Positions 8,661 to 16,215 are shown, counted from the stretch's first letter. The stretch: 64,000 nucleotides of DNA from Desulfonatronum thiosulfatophilum (GCF_900104215.1 NZ_FMXO01000001.1:124001-188000), one strand, 5' to 3'. Made by a program: numbers and translations. Notes: a model not told the origin generated them from the sequence alone.

Positions 8661-9767
8661 CTATTTCAACCTGTTACGAAGCCCAATCGTTGTCGTGAAA
8701 ACACGTCTTAAACGCATGTCATTTGCGGGCCCAATCATTGTACCAAGTACGTTATATACAGCTGTGTCAGAATCCACACCACGTATTTCATCAACAGTAC
8801 TCATCAATAGACCAATTTGGACACTTCGAACGCTATTCCAATCCCCAACGTCTGAAGCTGTAACATAATTATCTATATTGAAATTTCCGTTATAATCTAT
8901 TCCATACAATACCTGCATGGATTCAACTCCTTCCACCAATTCTTGAGCCGGTTCACTTCCTCTTTTCCTATAGAGACTTGAAGTCCCAGATGAATTTAAA
9001 TTAATAAAATATGTAAATGTTGCGATCCAATAAAAAGATCCTGAATTAAAACTTTTACCAAGATTACTTGTTTCATTTTCAGGATCAGCTTTTCCGTAGC
9101 TTGTGTTAATAGTCCCAGTATTATGGGTAATTGAGTGGGATTGCGGATTACTTGAAACTTGAAAAATAGCCGCTGCTTCACAATCTGAAACAAGTATAAT
9201 ATCAGCAACTTTAAAAGGATGATTTTGTACAGTATGTATTGTTGCTGCAGTATGTTTTTTACTTGGATCTTTAGTTACCGAAACGCCATCATCATATGCT
9301 GTCCGTATGGTGAGAATATCACTTCCAGCAAGAATATTGTTCACCTTAATTTTATTTATTACATCCAGCTTGGGAATTGCAGAGTTTGAGTCATTGGACC
9401 ATGTTCCTTCTCTAATTTCAACTGGATATTGCAAACTATCATCAGCATCGTAACCATAAAGTGACTCTTTAAAATTATACATATAGCTTTCTTTATCTTT
9501 CAAAACATTCTTGATCTGTTGTACGTCAGATACGCACCCAATATATCCTGCCATTCGTATGTCACGAATTAGAAAATCCATTGCAAACCTGCCATTTTCC
9601 TGAAGACGCGACACTCCTTCCTGCATGCGATAAGTCAGGGAATTGCTCAGAAATATCTGATAGACACCGCCGAGGACGATCATCAGAATGACCATGGTTA
9701 CCAGGGCCTCGACAATGGACAGGCCAGACTGGCTTTGATTAACGCTTCGCATGCTTCTAACCTTCAT
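8661..9767 (-). CDS. pilW: Minor pilin PilW
   Basis: A 368-residue prepilin. The leader ends QSQSG and the mature part begins LSIVEALVTMVILMIVLGGVYQIF with the conserved Glu at +5. The YRMQEGVSRLQENGRFAMDFL stretch and the RDIRMAGYIGC motif are typical of PilW. ATG 9767 overlaps the pilV stop as ATGA, so translational coupling decides this start; an upstream in-frame GTG at 9797 is less likely. The middle (roughly 8700-9550) is clearly richer in A+T than the flanking genes, as pilus surface regions often are. It joins PilV, PilX and PilY1 in the tip complex. Confidence 0.9.
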   Translation of the reverse strand: MKVRSMRSVNQSQSGLSIVEALVTMVILMIVLGGVYQIFLSNSLTYRMQEGVSRLQENGRFAMDFLIRDIRMAGYIGCVSDVQQIKNVLKDKESYMYNFKESLYGYDADDSLQYPVEIREGTWSNDSNSAIPKLDVINKIKVNNILAGSDILTIRTAYDDGVSVTKDPSKKHTAATIHTVQNHPFKVADIILVSDCEAAAIFQVSSNPQSHSITHNTGTINTSYGKADPENETSNLGKSFNSGSFYWIATFTYFINLNSSGTSSLYRKRGSEPAQELVEGVESMQVLYGIDYNGNFNIDNYVTASDVGDWNSVRSVQIGLLMSTVDEIRGVDSDTAVYNVLGTMIGPANDMRLRRVFTTTIGLRNRLK

Positions 9768-10234
9768 AGTTCGGACTGTGTCCAGAATTCCTGCCACTGC
9801 GCGTCATCCTCCCTGGACTCTCTCCACTTAATCGTGATCAGGACCACCGTATCGTCGATCATTTCAATAGCACCGTCTCCGGGGCCGGGAAAAACGGCCA
9901 GGGTTTCTTTCCATTGTTCCAGATCAAATTTGACGGCAGAAGGCAGATTTGCTGCAGGTTCTTCCTCGAAATCGACCACATAACGTCCGTTGAGCGCATA
10001 GGTCCGGTTGGCCCGCATCCGATCCAGAATATCGTAGGCCTGCAACGTCGCCTGTGAACGTAGATATGCATCATTATTCTGCCGCAGGGACACCATCTGC
10101 ATTCCGGCCAGACCCAGCAGCCCGATGGCCAGAATGATCAGCCCGACCAGAACTTCAAGAAGGGTGAAGCCGGCTGCAGGCCTTTTATCAAGTGTAACAT
10201 TTGTCGGAGAAAGTACTGCGATACACTTCAACAT
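9764..10234 (-). CDS. pilV: Minor pilin PilV
   Basis: A 156-residue prepilin with AAGFTLLEVLVGLIILAIGLLGLAGMQ and then SLRQNNDAYLRSQATLQAYDILDRMRANR, the hallmark of PilV. ATG 10234 overlaps the end of the preceding fimT-like gene (stop 10228-10230), which suggests coupling; longer starts would overlap that gene by over 50 nt. It is a minor pilin of the tip-priming complex. Confidence 0.9.
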   Translation of the reverse strand: MLKCIAVLSPTNVTLDKRPAAGFTLLEVLVGLIILAIGLLGLAGMQMVSLRQNNDAYLRSQATLQAYDILDRMRANRTYALNGRYVVDFEEEPAANLPSAVKFDLEQWKETLAVFPGPGDGAIEMIDDTVVLITIKWRESREDDAQWQEFWTQSEL

Positions 10235-10782
10235 GGTTCTCGTTGTGACCTCACTCTTCCGGACTGGTTCACCTTGATGCACATTACGCGATCCATGTGC
10301 TTGACCTGGAAGTAGTCATTTGCTTCATTAATAATTTCCTTAATAGTTCCATCTCCGCGGAAAGTGGCTCTGAAATTGGAGTCGTAAAATTTGCCGATTC
10401 CGTCAAAAGACAGCTGCTCCTTTAAGGCACCACGCGCCCTGATTCGAGCACTATTCTGATCGGCGACAAGCCACCCTTGTCCCCATGCTCCGCTTGTCGC
10501 ACAAGTAAGGCCATCCGAGCTCCTGCAGACATAAACTTCCATCCCTCGCTTCATGGCCTCGCTCCGAGCCAGATTGAGCGCCGAAACGAATTCATTGGCC
10601 AGGGTGTTCGTCCGCGTATTGCCGATAAACACGTTGAACGCCGGGATCGCTATGCCAGTCAAGATGGCGACTATGGCAACCACTACCAGGACTTCAATTA
10701 TGGAAAAACCTCGGATCTGGGTCTGATTAAATATTATTTTTGGCATACCACGAGACTGCCCATAAGTTTGTTGGAAGGTCAT
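10228..10782 (-). CDS. FimT/GspH-family minor pilin (second copy)
   Basis: A 184-residue pseudopilin-like protein: RGFSIIEVLVVVAIVAILTGIAIPAF, then FVSALNLARSEAMKRGMEVYVCRSSDG, W.QGWLVADQN and a C-terminal GRVRSQREPC. The NLARSEAxKR motif is typical of the FimT/FimU (GspH) family, which sits at the base of the minor-pilin tip. ATG 10782 overlaps the stop of the upstream paralogue as ATGA, which fixes the start. Confidence 0.88.
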   Translation of the reverse strand: MTFQQTYGQSRGMPKIIFNQTQIRGFSIIEVLVVVAIVAILTGIAIPAFNVFIGNTRTNTLANEFVSALNLARSEAMKRGMEVYVCRSSDGLTCATSGAWGQGWLVADQNSARIRARGALKEQLSFDGIGKFYDSNFRATFRGDGTIKEIINEANDYFQVKHMDRVMCIKVNQSGRVRSQREPC

Positions 10783-11324
10783 AGAGAACCGCATTCATGG
10801 CTTTCCGTTCGCACCCGCCCTGCCCTTGCCAGGACGAACTTCACTCCGCGGCTTTGACGACACAACGTGAGCGTTCCGGCCTGGAAAGCACCACTGAGAT
10901 ATTGAGTTGAGCCGTTGCTTACATAGGAGATGTAATTTCGTACAGGCATATTCCCGGAGAGAGTAAATCCGCTTCCCAACGGGCGCCGTATTTTAAGAAT
11001 TTGACTTGGATCCTCCACCGTGCCGGTGTTTGTCGCATCCGTAAAAATGATCCAACCTTGTTCCCAGCCGCCGTTGACGGTACATTCAGTTCCGTTTGAA
11101 CTCTTGCATATGGTTATCCGATGATTGCGTTTGATGGCTTCGCTGCGGGCATAGTTCAATGCTGTCAAAAACTCATGAGCCACTGTCGAAACCCCGGCAT
11201 TGCGCAACATCCCCATCACATACGGCGTAGCGACTGCCATCAGGATCAAAGCGATTGCAATGGCGACCAGGACTTCGATAAAGGTCAGGCCGGAAGGCTG
11301 ATTATTGAAGCTCTGCTCTTTCAT
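10779..11324 (-). CDS. FimT/GspH-family minor pilin (first gene of pilus operon)
   Basis: A 181-residue prepilin: SGLTFIEVLVAIAIALILMAVATPYV, then FLTALNYARSEAIKRNHRITICKSSNG, GGWEQGWIIF and a C-terminal GRVRTESHECG. It resembles the next gene and both belong to the FimT/FimU family, so the operon has two such subunits. It is the first coding region after the cyclic-di-GMP riboswitch; about 220 nt of leader separate aptamer and start codon. The ribosome site before ATG 11324 is weak. Confidence 0.88.
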   Translation of the reverse strand: MKEQSFNNQPSGLTFIEVLVAIAIALILMAVATPYVMGMLRNAGVSTVAHEFLTALNYARSEAIKRNHRITICKSSNGTECTVNGGWEQGWIIFTDATNTGTVEDPSQILKIRRPLGSGFTLSGNMPVRNYISYVSNGSTQYLSGAFQAGTLTLCRQSRGVKFVLARAGRVRTESHECGSL

Positions 11325-11542
11325 TATCGAAACAATACCAAAAATTCATTGATCATGATAACCACCAGCGCATGGAAGACTGTTCTGGGCTTATCATCCG
11401 TACACGGAAGACTGAGTAGCGATAGAGCAGTTCCCAACCAGACAGGGCGCCAAGGCAAGATAAATGCCAAAGGGGGAAGAGTTGCCGGACCGGCAAAGGC
11501 AGGAGTAAATCATAAACGGGAAGGATTCTTTTCGAACCTTCG

Positions 11543-11638
11543 TGTCCGGCGTCCCCGCTACCTTATTCTGCCTTGGCAAAACGTAGGCCGGTGGCTTTGC
11601 GTCGCATCCTTTCGGAGTGCTTTGCCCTTGTCAGACAT
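11543..11638 (-). promoter_or_regulatory. Cyclic-di-GMP class I (GEMM) riboswitch
   Basis: On the minus strand the leader reads AAGGGCAAAGCACTCCGAAA, then GGATGCGACGCAAAGCCACC, GGCCTACG, and after a short arm AAGGTAGCGGGGACGCCGG. These blocks match the GEMM-I consensus in order: GGGCAAA, a stem capped by a GAAA tetraloop, GACGCAAAGCC, CGGCCTA and GGTAGCGGGG. The base after AGG, which I align with position 20 of the Vibrio Vc2 aptamer, is G, as in c-di-GMP binders rather than the A reported for cGAMP-binding variants. It lies just downstream of a promoter and upstream of the minor-pilin operon. A GC-rich palindrome (11493-11507) further along could be part of the expression platform, but I cannot see a clear terminator. 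Confidence 0.88.
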
Positions 11639-11647
11639 TTGGGAAAA

Positions 11648-11676
11648 CAATTAACTCGCTCAAAATTAATTGTCCA
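11648..11676 (-). promoter_or_regulatory. Sigma-70-like promoter of the pilus operon, with overlapping dyad
   Basis: On the minus strand TGGACA (11676-11671) and TAATTG (11653-11648) are 17 nt apart. A start about 7 nt further on would place the riboswitch at the very 5' end of the transcript. A 7-bp inverted repeat, CAATTAA (11648-11654) and TTAATTG (11666-11672), covers the same bases and could bind a regulator. Confidence 0.4.
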
Positions 11677-12004
11677 GCATTTCTTTCATTGCCGCGGCAA
11701 CTATTGCCCGACTTGTCTGCGGAGGTCGCTCATGGTTTTGACTCCACGTTCCGCGCTTGCCATCAACCTTGATCAATGTAACGATTTACGCAAATGCATA
11801 CTCCACACGATCCCGACATGACCTGTTGCGCAAGGCCGTTGTGCAGTTCACGTCTGCAATCCGGATCCGAACCGGATCAATTGCCCCGCGCATTCATCCC
11901 GTAGGCCGACTTCCCTCATCTGACCCTGACCCCTGGTTCTGACCTCTGATTCGATCAGACACATCGCTTGTTGCGTTCGACTCCAAAAGGATGAATTCAA
12001 AAGG
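11677..12004. other. Intergenic region between pilus promoter and umuC
   Basis: About 330 bp between divergent units. I see no convincing gene, RNA or LexA-type box. In particular no umuD-like frame precedes umuC. Confidence 0.5.
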
Positions 12005-13294
12005 ATGACCAAGCCGCCCGCGACGATTTTCGCCCTGCTGGACTGCAACAACTTCTACGCCTCCTGCGAACGGGCGTTCAATCCCAAGCTGCGCAAGAGG
12101 CCCATCGTTGTCCTTTCCAACAACGACGGCTGCGTGATTGCCCGCTCCGCCGAAGCCAAGGCCTTGGGCATTCCCATGGGCGCACCGGCCTTCAAGTTCC
12201 AGCCTCTGTTCAGAAAACACGGCGTGGCGGTCTTTTCCTCCAACTTCGCCCTGTACGGCGACATGTCCCGGCGGGTCATGGACACCGCGGCACGGTTCAC
12301 GCCGGACATGGAAATCTATTCCATAGACGAGGCCTTCCTGCGTCTGGACCGGATGCATGACCGGCCCCTGGATGTGGCCCGCCGGATCAGGGCCACCATC
12401 CAGCAATGGACGGGCATCCCCGTGTCCATCGGCATCGGCCCGACCAAGACCCTGGCCAAGGTCGCCAACCGGGTGGCCAAGAAGCATCCGGAGCACGGCG
12501 GCGCCTTCAGCCTTGAGGACCATCCGGACCGGGACCGGATCCTGACGGATATTGAGATTGAGGACGTCTGGGGCATCGGGCGGCAGTACGGCAAAAAGTT
12601 GCGCGAGTTCGGCATCCGCAACGCCTTGCAGTTCAGCAGACTGGACAAGGATTGGGTCCGGAAGCGGATGACCGTGAACGGAATGCACACCCTGCTGGAA
12701 CTGCAGGGCGTTCCCTGCCTCCCGCTGGAGCAGACCGTGGCCACGCCCAAGAGCATCGTCTGCTCGCGCACCTTTGCCGGATCGCTCACGGACAAGGACA
12801 AGCTGGCGGAAATAATTTCGGGCTACGCGGCTCGGACCGGGGAACGGCTTCGCGCCCAAGGCTGCGTGGCCGGACACCTCCAGGTGTTCATGCTCACGGA
12901 CCGCTTCCGCCTGGACAGGCCGCAGTACAGCAACGCCGCAGTCTCGTCCCTGGTCGCGCCCACAAGCCGCACGCCGGACCTGATCCGGGCGGCTCGAAAG
13001 GTCCTGGATCAGATTTTCAAGCCCGGCTACGAGTACCGCAAGGCCGGGGTGATGCTCTTCGGGATCGAAAAAGAGCAAGGCCGCCGGCTGCACCTGTTCG
13101 AGCCTTCTCCGGAAGAACGGGCGCGAAGCAAGGCCGTGATGGAAACCATGGACCGGATCAACGCCAAATGGGGGGCCATGACCATGCGCCTGGGGGCGGA
13201 GGGCACGGGAAAGCGTTGGGTGATGCGTCAGGCCCACCTGAGCCCGAGGTACACGACGAACTGGCGGGAGTTGCCGGTGGTGCGTCTTGATTGA
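12005..13294 (+). CDS. umuC: Y-family translesion DNA polymerase UmuC
   Basis: A 429-residue protein of the UmuC branch of Y-family polymerases, the catalytic part of DNA polymerase V. The palm motif FALLDCNNFYASCERAFNP carries the first metal Asp, and YSIDEAFLRL carries the second acidic pair. SIGIGPTKTLAKVANR, WGIGRQYGKKL and the C-terminal region ending SPRYTTNWRELPVV are typical of UmuC (about 420 residues) and not of DinB. It would bypass lesions during the SOS response. Usually umuD lies just upstream and overlaps; here it is absent. Start ATG 12005 follows an AAAAGG stretch; an earlier AAGGA lies about 13 nt away. Confidence 0.93.
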   Translation: MTKPPATIFALLDCNNFYASCERAFNPKLRKRPIVVLSNNDGCVIARSAEAKALGIPMGAPAFKFQPLFRKHGVAVFSSNFALYGDMSRRVMDTAARFTPDMEIYSIDEAFLRLDRMHDRPLDVARRIRATIQQWTGIPVSIGIGPTKTLAKVANRVAKKHPEHGGAFSLEDHPDRDRILTDIEIEDVWGIGRQYGKKLREFGIRNALQFSRLDKDWVRKRMTVNGMHTLLELQGVPCLPLEQTVATPKSIVCSRTFAGSLTDKDKLAEIISGYAARTGERLRAQGCVAGHLQVFMLTDRFRLDRPQYSNAAVSSLVAPTSRTPDLIRAARKVLDQIFKPGYEYRKAGVMLFGIEKEQGRRLHLFEPSPEERARSKAVMETMDRINAKWGAMTMRLGAEGTGKRWVMRQAHLSPRYTTNWRELPVVRLD

Positions 13295-13814
13295 CGCCTG
13301 ATCCGCGCTTACCGCAATCCTCCCCAAAGCCCCCCCTATTCGCTCCGCCTCCGCACGCCGGCTTCTTCTCCCAACCTGACCAGTATCCTTCGATGCGTAC
13401 GATTACGGCGCCTCATTTCGTAATCAAACGTCCCGCGCCGTGGGCAAGACGCTTCCGGCTTGACACCCCACTCCGCTCCAATTCCTCGACTCCTACATGT
13501 AAAAGTATCCCGCCAGATATGGTTTTCGCTGCTGAAAATGAAGCGAATCCCTACTCACGCTGTCGACCGGGACACGATACCATTTGGCCATATTCTGATT
13601 GGTGACGAAAAACGTATCGGTTGCGCATGGAAGCGCATTGCGAACACGAATCAGCTCATGATGAACCATGCCGATGATGAATGGAATGTCGGATGGACGT
13701 GCCTCTGTTCGACTACCTGCATCGATCGACCTCAGCGAGCGGAGACACGCGACAGGATCATGGCGATTGCCTGTCAAGCCATGGGAGAACCTTTAAGACC
13801 TTTGGAGGCATCCA
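13295..13814. other. Intergenic region, no recognised feature
   Basis: About 520 bp after umuC. Short open frames exist but have no ribosome site or recognisable protein pattern. Only the last 15 bp (TTTGGAGG) are clearly functional, as the ribosome site of the next gene. Confidence 0.5.
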
Positions 13815-14129
13815 ATGAATATCGAAAAAAGCTCGACAGAAATGCCGAAGACGCCGGGACTGGGAGAAACAGGTGACTCCGGCACGGGACAGCGCATGAG
13901 CGAACGTGGCGGCGAACTCTACGGCAAGGCGGAATCCGCCGTGGGTGATGCGTATGAAAAGACGGAAAAAATGGTCGGAGAAAAGTACAAACAGGCCATG
14001 AGCTATGGCGGCAAAAACCCGGGAAAATCGCTGCTCGTCGGTTTGGCCATCGGGATGGGGCTGGGATATCTGCTGGGCGCTTCCACCAGGCAATCCCAAT
14101 TCAGTGAATTTCAAAAATATTTTCGGTGA
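13815..14129 (+). CDS. YqjD/ElaB-like (DUF883-type) membrane-anchored stress protein
   Basis: A 104-residue protein. The hydrophilic N-terminal part (about 1-70) is rich in Glu, Lys and Gly, with helical AYEKTEKMVGEKYKQAM. The C-terminal NPGKSLLVGLAIGMGLGYLLGAS is a glycine-zipper transmembrane segment typical of the YqjD/ElaB/DUF883 group; some members bind ribosomes at the membrane in stationary phase. GGAGG stands 7 nt before ATG 13815. It heads a run of four tiny genes that are stress-type in other bacteria. Confidence 0.65.
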   Translation: MNIEKSSTEMPKTPGLGETGDSGTGQRMSERGGELYGKAESAVGDAYEKTEKMVGEKYKQAMSYGGKNPGKSLLVGLAIGMGLGYLLGASTRQSQFSEFQKYFR

Positions 14130-14251
14130 TCGCAAACGTTCCGAGTCTGTTTCGCGAACGAGCCCGATAAAGGGTTTCGATGATCCAGATTCAGAATATC
14201 GGATCGAAGAGAGTGCTTTGATTTATTCAACCATATCCTGTGGAGGTAAAC

Positions 14252-14401
14252 ATGCTTTGGACAATTTTCGTTATTCTGTTGGTCATGTGGCTGTTGGGAT
14301 TGGTATCCGGATACACTGTCGGCGGATTCATTCATCTCCTGCTGGTCATCGCGGTCATCGTCATCGTGATCCAATTGCTCCAGGGAAGAAGGGTCACGTG
14401 A
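14252..14401 (+). CDS. lmo0937-family small membrane protein
   Basis: A 49-residue protein, MLWTIFVILLVMWLLGLVSG followed by YTVGGFIHLLLVIAVIVIVIQLLQG. Two transmembrane helices around a GGFIHLLLVIA motif are the signature of the small lmo0937/DUF5670 membrane proteins. The ribosome site TGGAGG lies 5 nt before the start. Function is unknown; such genes often sit with CsbD-like and other stress genes, as here. Confidence 0.75.
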   Translation: MLWTIFVILLVMWLLGLVSGYTVGGFIHLLLVIAVIVIVIQLLQGRRVT

Positions 14402-14452
14402 CCGTGACGGTAATCCGATGACACCTCAACATTCGGAAAAGGAGAAATCAAC

Positions 14453-14602
14453 ATGCCGATCCTTTTGATCATACTCGTCATCCTGCTCGTAGCCACCCTC
14501 CCCACATGGAACTACAGCAGAGCATGGGGACCGTATCCCAGCGGCGGAATCGGCCTGATCCTGTTGATTCTGATCATTCTGATGGTGATGGGACGCATTT
14601 AG
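14453..14602 (+). CDS. DUF3309-like small membrane protein
   Basis: A 49-residue protein: MPILLIILVILLVATLPTWN, then YSRAWGPYPSGGIGLILLILIILMVMGRI. Two hydrophobic helices flank the conserved W.YS..WG..PSGG turn, the pattern of DUF3309. AAGGAGAAATCAAC precedes the start. No biochemical function is known for the family. Confidence 0.75.
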   Translation: MPILLIILVILLVATLPTWNYSRAWGPYPSGGIGLILLILIILMVMGRI

Positions 14603-14626
14603 CACTCACAACACAAGGAGAACATC

Positions 14627-14806
14627 ATGAAGTCAAGTACTCAGGACAAAGCGGAAGGTAAATGGGATCAGGCGAAAGGCAAGGTGAAGGAAGCCACGGG
14701 CAAGGCGACGAACAACGCCGAAATGGAAGCCGAGGGCAAGGTGGACAAAGCCAAAGGGAAAACGCAGGAAAAGACCGGTGACGTAAAGAAAGTCGTCGAC
14801 AAATAA
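14627..14806 (+). CDS. CsbD-family stress protein
   Basis: A 59-residue, highly charged protein: DKAEGKWDQAKGKVKEATGK, then a second half DKAKGKTQEKTGDVKKVVDK. The repeated KGK(V/T)(K/Q)E.TG pattern is the CsbD fold, a general-stress protein in Bacillus and many others. AAGGAG is 7 nt before the ATG. Function is unknown beyond stress induction in relatives. Confidence 0.85.
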   Translation: MKSSTQDKAEGKWDQAKGKVKEATGKATNNAEMEAEGKVDKAKGKTQEKTGDVKKVVDK

Positions 14807-15012
14807 CCGTACGGTGTAAGACATCAGGCAGGAGAAGGAGCCGGAAGTCAGGAGGCAAAGGCTGGGAGGAGATCAGAGGATGAACCTCGGAAATCCCCTC
14901 AGCCTATTGAGACTGATTCCGACCCCTGCGCCCTTCCCTCCCAACAACCACTCCGACTCCTGCCTCCTGACCTAACTGAAACCCACAGCCCATAACTCAT
15001 AGCCTATCACCC
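14807..15012. other. Intergenic region with an inverted repeat
   Basis: About 200 bp between csbD-like and repressor genes. GTCAGGAGGCA (about 14848-14858) is repeated inverted as TGCCTCCTGAC (about 14961-14971), so a long hairpin is possible. No gene is seen. Confidence 0.45.
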
Positions 15013-15041
15013 TTGACAATCGGTTAACATTTGTCAATTAT
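15013..15041 (+). promoter_or_regulatory. Promoter of the S24 repressor gene with operator inside it
   Basis: TTGACA (15013-15018) and AATTAT (15036-15041) are 17 nt apart, a good sigma-70 match. The near-palindrome TTAACATTTGTCAA (15024-15037) fills the space between them. An almost identical 17-mer occurs at 15964-15980, so this is probably an operator for autorepression. Confidence 0.55.
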
Positions 15042-15063
15042 CGAATCCGCGAGGACGCGGATT

Positions 15064-15693
15064 ATGAATTTCGACGACTTTTTCCACAGACTCTCCAGAG
15101 TGACCGACATCAGCAGCCAAAAGGAATTGGCAACGCTGCTCGGGGTTGATCCTTCGGCCATCACCATGGCCAAAAAGCGCGGCGTCCCCAAGAACTGGGC
15201 CTTGATTGTGGCCACGATGTTCGGACTCAACCCCGAATGGTTGAAAACCGGAACAGGACCGATTCGTCCGCTCAACCGGGACAGGACGCTGTTCATCCCC
15301 AAGGTTTCAGCCCGGGCCAGCGCCGGAGCGGGTTCCCTGGAAACCATGGACAATGTCGTTGGCGAGATTCCTTTTGACCGGGGTTGGATATCCATGAAAG
15401 GAAACCCGAATCGGATGGTGGCCATGGACGTGGTGGGGGACAGCATGTCTCCGGAGTTGGAGGCAGGCGACACCATCCTGGTGGACCAAAGCCGTTCCGA
15501 AGTCCAAAGCAATGCCGTCTACGTGATCGGCCTGCAAGACGCCGTTCTGGTCAAGCGGATTCAGGCCCATCCCGGCTTGGTGATCCTGTACAGCGCCAAT
15601 CCCAGATACGCTCCCGTCACATTGCAGGGCGACGAGATCGAAACCTTGCGCATCATCGGCCGAGTTTTGTGGAGCAGCCGGGAATACGCGTAA
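15064..15693 (+). CDS. CI/LexA-like S24 repressor (orphan phage-type regulator)
   Basis: A 209-residue protein. The N-terminal helix-turn-helix (about 5-65) includes SQKELATLLGVDPSAITMAKKRGVPKNW, as in bacteriophage CI-type repressors. The C-terminal S24 domain (about 85-209) has the catalytic Ser in VVGDSMSPELEAGDTILVD and Lys in DAVLVKRI. Such proteins usually cleave themselves when RecA is activated; an Ala-Gly pair in SARASAGAGS is a possible cleavage region. It resembles the prophage repressor at 54430-55242 but stands among host genes, so it may be a relic or a domesticated SOS regulator. ATG 15064 with GAGG about 9 nt upstream is preferred over TTG 15031, which would lie inside the promoter. 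Confidence 0.85.
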   Translation: MNFDDFFHRLSRVTDISSQKELATLLGVDPSAITMAKKRGVPKNWALIVATMFGLNPEWLKTGTGPIRPLNRDRTLFIPKVSARASAGAGSLETMDNVVGEIPFDRGWISMKGNPNRMVAMDVVGDSMSPELEAGDTILVDQSRSEVQSNAVYVIGLQDAVLVKRIQAHPGLVILYSANPRYAPVTLQGDEIETLRIIGRVLWSSREYA

Positions 15694-15705
15694 ATATTGA
15701 CAAGT

Positions 15706-15914
15706 TGAACCGCCCGCTTCGCTCAAGGCACGAAGGACGCCAAGGAAACATTTTTTGAAAGCAGGGAAAAGCTGCTTTCAAAATGATTGATTGCCCCTCC
15801 CTAGCGAGACCAAAAACGCCAAGAGACAAGAAGTCTTTTTTTCTTCTGCATTTTTCTTGCGAAGAAAAAAATCTCTTCTTGGCGCTTTGCGTCTTAAGCG
15901 AAGCGGGCGGTTCA
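15706..15914. repeat. Long compound inverted repeat (MITE-like)
   Basis: TGAACCGCCCGCTTCGCT (15706-15723) is repeated as a perfect 18-bp inverted copy at 15897-15914. The homology continues inward imperfectly (AAGGACGCCAAG against CTTGGCGCTTTG). Inside lies a hairpin, TTTTGAAAGCAG / CTGCTTTCAAAA, and a further arm pair, CGCCAAGA / TCTTGGCG. The whole can fold into one cruciform. There is no gene inside. It resembles dispersed 'AAGACGCCAAG' intergenic repeats of Deltaproteobacteria, a comparison made from memory. Confidence 0.8.
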
Positions 15915-15963
15915 TTCTTCAGAAGTACGTTTGAACCGGAGAAGTTTTTTTTTGTTCTCTTAC

Positions 15964-15980
15964 TTAACATATGTCAATTA
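15964..15980 (+). promoter_or_regulatory. Second operator-like site, TTAACATATGTCAATTA
   Basis: It differs in one base from the site at 15024-15040 upstream of the S24 repressor, and its core TTAACATATGTCAA is nearly palindromic. It ends 15 nt before the zinc-ribbon gene, with CAGGAGG in between, so binding would block that gene. The regulator is inferred. Confidence 0.5.
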
Positions 15981-15995
15981 AACAGGAGGCCTATC

Positions 15996-16154
15996 ATGCA
16001 GCAGCGTTATTGTGAATGCGGACACCCGGTCACGGTCGCGTATGTGGTCACCGACAAAGGGATTAAACATTTGTATCAACCCAGAGCCAAGATGATCAAA
16101 TTGATGCAATGCCCTGCGTGTGGCAAGCCGATAAATATCGACAATCTGCGTTAG
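15996..16154 (+). CDS. Small zinc-ribbon-like protein
   Basis: A 52-residue protein with two Cys pairs: CECGHPV near the N-terminus and CPACGKPIN near the C-terminus, the layout of a zinc ribbon. The ribosome site CAGGAGG is 6 nt before ATG 15996. The gene is immediately downstream of an operator-like site shared with the S24 repressor, so both are probably one regulon. I do not recognise a family; nucleic-acid or protein binding is possible. Confidence 0.65.
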   Translation: MQQRYCECGHPVTVAYVVTDKGIKHLYQPRAKMIKLMQCPACGKPINIDNLR

Positions 16155-16215
16155 CCCTTGGCAAAACCGGCAAACAGCAATCTTTCACCGCAAATCATTC
16201 CAGTCGTGACAATGC

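Noticed and set aside
11894-13327. 477-codon minus-strand frame over umuC
   Set aside because: Mirror of a high-GC coding gene; all UmuC motifs are on the plus strand.
15964-15980. Second copy of a sigma factor promoter instead of an operator
   Set aside because: The conserved part is a palindrome and it spans -35/-10 spacing at one site but not clearly at the other.
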